Positions 7,614-10,580 of a stretch of 10,580 nucleotides of DNA are shown piece after piece. Origin of the DNA: an uncultured Pseudogracilibacillus sp. (GTDB lineage Bacteria > Bacillota > Bacilli > Bacillales > Amphibacillaceae); assembly GCA_937974845.1 (NCBI GenBank), contig CALJVC010000066.1, positions 1 to 10,580 on the forward strand, given 5' to 3'. A program made the position numbers and the translations under genes. Below the pieces are notes generated by a model. It did not search any database. It had not been told where the DNA came from and was given only the letters and a program-made list of their open reading frames with translations. Position 1 is the stretch's first letter. The number at the start of each line of letters is the position of its first letter.

Positions 7614-8300
7614 ATGATAGAGTTAATCGACGTATATAAAACGTATCCCAATGGAGTTACGGCCGCAAATGGTTTAAATATAAAAATAGATCAGGGTGAA
7701 TTTGTCTATATTGTAGGTCCGAGTGGAGCAGGTAAATCGACCTTTATTCGAATGATTTATCGGGAAGAAGTCCCAACAAAAGGAGAAATTAGAATACAAG
7801 ACATTGAATTATCTAAATTAAAGCAAAGAGAAATTCCTTATTTCCGCAGACAAATAGGAGTCGTTTTCCAAGACTTCAAGCTCTTACCAAGGTTAACGGT
7901 TTATGAAAACGTCGCCTTTGCTTTAGAAGTTATTGAAATGTCTCCTGATAAGATCAAGTCGCGAGTGATGGAAGTCCTTGACTTGGTAGGTTTAAAACAT
8001 AAGGCGCGATCTTTTCCTAGTGAGTTATCTGGAGGAGAGCAACAACGGGTTTCTATTGCCCGGGCAATAGCGAATTATCCAAAAATAGTAATTGCTGATG
8101 AACCGACCGGGAACTTAGACCCAGACACTTCTTGGTCAATTATGCGAATTTTGGAAGAGATTAACAATAGAGGAACTACGATTATTATGGCGACCCATAG
8201 TAAAGAGATTGTAAATACAGTAAAAAAACGAGTCATTGCCATCGAAAATGGAATGGTTGTAAGGGACGAAGAACAAGGGGTTTATGGCTATGAAATTTAG
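7614..8300 (+). CDS. ftsE: Cell division ATP-binding protein FtsE
   Basis: FtsE is the cytosolic ATPase of the FtsEX complex, an ABC-type machine that signals across the membrane to peptidoglycan hydrolases rather than transporting a solute. The 228-residue protein has Walker A GPSGAGKST at 35-43, Q-loop Q86 in VVFQDFKLLP, signature LSGGEQQR at 138-145, Walker B IVIADE with the catalytic E163, and the H-loop histidine H195. FQDFKLL and IYREE are typical of FtsE. The start is the ATG at 7614 rather than the GTG at 7605, which lies inside the ribosome binding site; the N-terminus MIELIDVYK then matches Bacillus FtsE. The 3' end overlaps ftsX by about 11 bases, suggesting coupled translation. 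The neighbouring ftsX and M23 genes complete the functional set. Confidence 0.97.
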   Translation: MIELIDVYKTYPNGVTAANGLNIKIDQGEFVYIVGPSGAGKSTFIRMIYREEVPTKGEIRIQDIELSKLKQREIPYFRRQIGVVFQDFKLLPRLTVYENVAFALEVIEMSPDKIKSRVMEVLDLVGLKHKARSFPSELSGGEQQRVSIARAIANYPKIVIADEPTGNLDPDTSWSIMRILEEINNRGTTIIMATHSKEIVNTVKKRVIAIENGMVVRDEEQGVYGYEI

Positions 8301-9183
8301 TACATTGAAGCGACATTTCAGAGAAGGTATGAAAAATGTGATTCGCAATGGTTGGATGTCTGTAGCATCTATCGGAGCGGTAACTGTTACCCTTATATTA
8401 GTAGGGACTTTTATAATCCTAATGCTTAACATTAATCAGATGACGATAAAGGTTGAAGAGGATGTCCAAATAAAAGCTTTAATAGAAGTAACAGCTGAAG
8501 AAGATGAAATTAAGGAACTCGGTGAAAAGATAGGAGCCATATCTGGCGTAGAGAGCGTTGACTTTTCTTCTAAAGAGGACGAGTTCCAAAACTTAATTGA
8601 AGATATGGGAGAGCAAGGGAAGGCTTGGGAATTGTATGAACAAGATAACCCATTAAATCACGCCTACATTGTAAAGGCGAAAGAGCCTCAAGAAACCGAG
8701 TCCATCGCTAAGCAAATTGAACGGTTAGATCATGTATATAAAGTAAATTATGGACAAGATGTGGTTCCCAAGTTATTTAAATTTAACAACTATGTAAGGA
8801 TCACAGGTGCCATTTTAATTACGGCCCTTGTGTTAACAGCTATCTTTTTAATCTCGAACACGATTAAGTTAACGATTATGGCAAGAAGTGAAGAAATAGG
8901 AATTATGAAGTTAGTTGGAGCAACTAACGCCTTTATTCGTTGGCCCTTTTTTGTGGAAGGTTTTTTACTAGGTGTACTTGGTTCTATTCTCCCAATTACA
9001 CTTTTAAGTCTAGGTTATAGTTACATCTATAACTCCCTAGTCGGTCAAACAACCTTTCCTTTCGTTGAGTTAATACCTTTAAGTCCCTTTTTATGGAAGC
9101 TGTCATTAATTATTGTATTAATTGGCGCATTGATTGGTATGTGGGGTAGTGGTATGAGCGTTCGTAAGTTTTTAAAAGTATAG
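8290..9183 (+). CDS. ftsX: Cell division membrane protein FtsX
   Basis: FtsX is the membrane partner of FtsE and passes ATP-driven shape changes to hydrolases outside the cell. The 297-residue protein shows the FtsX layout: a short cytosolic N-terminus, membrane segment 1 (about 24-46), a large extracellular domain (about 47-168), then segments at about 170-190, 220-245 and 268-288. The conserved coupling region SNTIKLTIMARSEEIGIMKL lies at 189-208 and is followed by VGATNAFIRWPF. Two ATGs are possible. The one at 8290 is preferred because AAGGGG (8275-8280) ends 9 bases before it, but only 3 before the ATG at 8284, which would add two residues. The gene overlaps ftsE. The extracellular domain would contact the coiled-coil protein encoded next. 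Confidence 0.96.
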   Translation: MKFSTLKRHFREGMKNVIRNGWMSVASIGAVTVTLILVGTFIILMLNINQMTIKVEEDVQIKALIEVTAEEDEIKELGEKIGAISGVESVDFSSKEDEFQNLIEDMGEQGKAWELYEQDNPLNHAYIVKAKEPQETESIAKQIERLDHVYKVNYGQDVVPKLFKFNNYVRITGAILITALVLTAIFLISNTIKLTIMARSEEIGIMKLVGATNAFIRWPFFVEGFLLGVLGSILPITLLSLGYSYIYNSLVGQTTFPFVELIPLSPFLWKLSLIIVLIGALIGMWGSGMSVRKFLKV

Positions 9184-9215
9184 CAGGTTAATAACATCAA
9201 GAAGGAGAGTGTTCA

Positions 9216-10580
9216 ATGAGTAAACGACTTACCAACCTATTTATAGCGCTATTAGTTCTTACGTTTACTTTTAGCTCTAATCTTTCTTTTGTTGAAGCAA
9301 GTGCTAGTAATTCAGAAAAAATAAGAAAATTAGAAGAGCAAGAGCAAAATCTTAAGTATAAGACGGATAAAGTAGAACAGGATAAGCGTGAGATTAATCA
9401 GAAGATGGACAAGAACCAAAAAGAACAGTCTTCTCTTGAAAAAAAACTAGCCTCTATAGAAGAGGAGCTAGTTAGGACTAGGGAAGATATTCAGTCTGTC
9501 AATACTAGTATTGACTCGACGGAAAAAGAAATTAATCGACTAGAGGGAGAAATTGATCAATTACATGATGAAATTGATGTACTCGAGGGGAGAATAGAAG
9601 AGAGAAATAAAGTGTTAAAAAATCGCCTCCGTTCGATTCAAGAAAGAGGAGGTAAATCTCGTTTTCTATCGGTTCTATTTGGTGCACAGGATTTCACAGA
9701 CTTTATCATGCGTTCTACGGCTGTAAATACCATTATGGATCAAGACCGTAGTATTATGGAAGAACACCAAAGAGACCAACTCGCTTTAGCGGATAAGAAA
9801 GTAGAGGTAGAAACAAAAAAATCCGAAGTAGTTCAACAACGTGAGAAACTAGAGAAAAAGAAAAACAAATTAGAAAGTTTAAAAGCTCAACTTGATGAGC
9901 AAAAGGCGGAACAGAGCCGTTTGAAAAAAGAGCTAGAAGCGGAGTATGCGGAGTTAGAAGAGTATGAATTGACACTAGAAGAACAAAAAGAGATTTACGA
10001 AAAAGAAGCAGAAGCAATCAAAAAGTTAAAGGCTTTAGCTGAAGAAGAGATGCTTCAAGTACAACAATCGTCATCTTCCTCCTCGTTTTCTTCAAACCAG
10101 TCTAATAAAGCAAGTATACGTGAAAGTTCTGGAGGAAGTAAGGTAATTAACAACAATAAACCAACGGGAAATGGTGTTTTGTTAAAACCAGTTAATGCAT
10201 CTGTTAATAGCGGATTTAGAACGGCAGAAAGACCTAATCACAAAGGAGTTGATATAGCAGCACCAACAGGTACTCCCGTTTACGCAGCGGAGTCTGGTAT
10301 TGTGACCAAAGTAGTTACTGGTTGCCCAGATGCGGAAAAGAATAGATCTTGTGGTAGTGGTTTTGGTAATCACATTTATATTACTCATTTAATTAATGGT
10401 AGAAAGATAACTACTGTTTATGCTCACTTATCGAGTGTAAAGGTTAGCCCTGGAACTAAAGTATCAAGAGGACAAGTCATAGGTACTGTTGGAAATACCG
10501 GAAATTCATCTGGTTCACATTTACATTTTGAAGTGCATGAAGGTGGTTTTGACGGACACTCAAGTGCTCGAAATCCGGAG
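9216..10580 (+). CDS. Secreted coiled-coil M23 peptidoglycan endopeptidase (PcsB/EnvC-like), 3' end outside window
   Basis: This frame is open to the window end (455 codons seen, no stop) and is probably only a few residues short of the end, since it reaches the usual C-terminal ARNP. Residues 1-30 are a signal peptide with cleavage likely after VEA or ASA (28-30). Coiled coils follow at about 33-147. A PcsB-type hinge (RFLSVLFGAQDFTDFIMRST, 149-168) comes next, then a second coiled coil to about 280 and a Ser-rich linker (285-293). The LytM/M23 domain (about 320-455) has zinc ligands H342, D346 and H437 and catalytic-type H404 and H435, so it should be active. C370 and C379 flank a short loop. 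AAGGAG (9202-9207) lies 8 bases before the ATG. Thirty-two bases separate it from ftsX, so it is probably the hydrolase controlled by FtsEX. Confidence 0.94.
   Translation, partial: MSKRLTNLFIALLVLTFTFSSNLSFVEASASNSEKIRKLEEQEQNLKYKTDKVEQDKREINQKMDKNQKEQSSLEKKLASIEEELVRTREDIQSVNTSIDSTEKEINRLEGEIDQLHDEIDVLEGRIEERNKVLKNRLRSIQERGGKSRFLSVLFGAQDFTDFIMRSTAVNTIMDQDRSIMEEHQRDQLALADKKVEVETKKSEVVQQREKLEKKKNKLESLKAQLDEQKAEQSRLKKELEAEYAELEEYELTLEEQKEIYEKEAEAIKKLKALAEEEMLQVQQSSSSSSFSSNQSNKASIRESSGGSKVINNNKPTGNGVLLKPVNASVNSGFRTAERPNHKGVDIAAPTGTPVYAAESGIVTKVVTGCPDAEKNRSCGSGFGNHIYITHLINGRKITTVYAHLSSVKVSPGTKVSRGQVIGTVGNTGNSSGSHLHFEVHEGGFDGHSSARNPE

Noticed and set aside
8136..8432. Minus-strand 98-codon frame across the ftsE-ftsX junction
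   Set aside because: Both sense genes are clear and overlap here; the antisense frame has no promoter or Shine-Dalgarno.
9754..10388. Minus-strand frames at 9754-10017 and 10182-10388
   Set aside because: They are antisense to the coiled-coil M23 gene; the Leu/Phe-rich product mirrors Glu/Lys-rich coiled-coil codons.

Overview
The window looks like chromosomal core DNA of a low-GC Gram-positive bacterium, most likely a member of the Bacillaceae. The proteins resemble their Bacillus counterparts almost end to end. Signals are of the sigma-A type with strong Shine-Dalgarno sequences, GTG and TTG starts occur, and metK sits behind an S-box (SAM-I) riboswitch. I recognise no phage gene, insertion sequence, CRISPR array, tRNA or rRNA, so this is an ordinary housekeeping region rather than an accessory island. 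The species cannot be fixed from the sequence alone.

Layout. Positions 3-1592 (minus) encode ATP-dependent PEP carboxykinase (pckA). It is divergent from metK (2279-3460, plus), across a 686-base AT-rich gap. The gap holds a pckA promoter with two CcpN-like boxes, two candidate metK promoters, and a complete SAM-I riboswitch with terminator and antiterminator. A perfect 46-bp palindrome (3473-3518) separates metK from the convergent pair mnmM/ytqB (4071-4652, minus) and a YtoA-like gamma carbonic anhydrase (3550-4074, minus). These two genes overlap by four bases and are probably translationally coupled. Divergent from them is leuS (4921-7332, plus), with a near-consensus promoter whose -35 box overlaps a candidate -35 for the opposite operon. 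The leuS leader carries a small terminator-like hairpin but no visible T-box. leuS ends at an intrinsic terminator (7363-7410).

The last block is a probable operon: ftsE (7614-8300), ftsX (8290-9183) and a secreted PcsB/EnvC-like coiled-coil M23 peptidase (9216 to beyond the window end). ATP hydrolysis by FtsE, passed through the FtsX membrane protein, probably activates the adjacent cell-wall hydrolase outside the membrane, as known for FtsEX with PcsB, CwlO or EnvC.

Functionally the window covers gluconeogenesis (pckA), SAM supply (metK), a probable SAM-dependent tRNA wobble methyltransferase (mnmM), leucyl-tRNA synthesis (leuS) and wall remodelling (ftsEX-M23). I did not find a convincing new biological system. 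The points most worth checking are the CcpN-like pair at pckA, the leuS leader without a T-box, the shared mnmM/leuS promoter region, the inverted repeat and WalR-like half-site before ftsE, and the cysteine-pair loop in the M23 domain.
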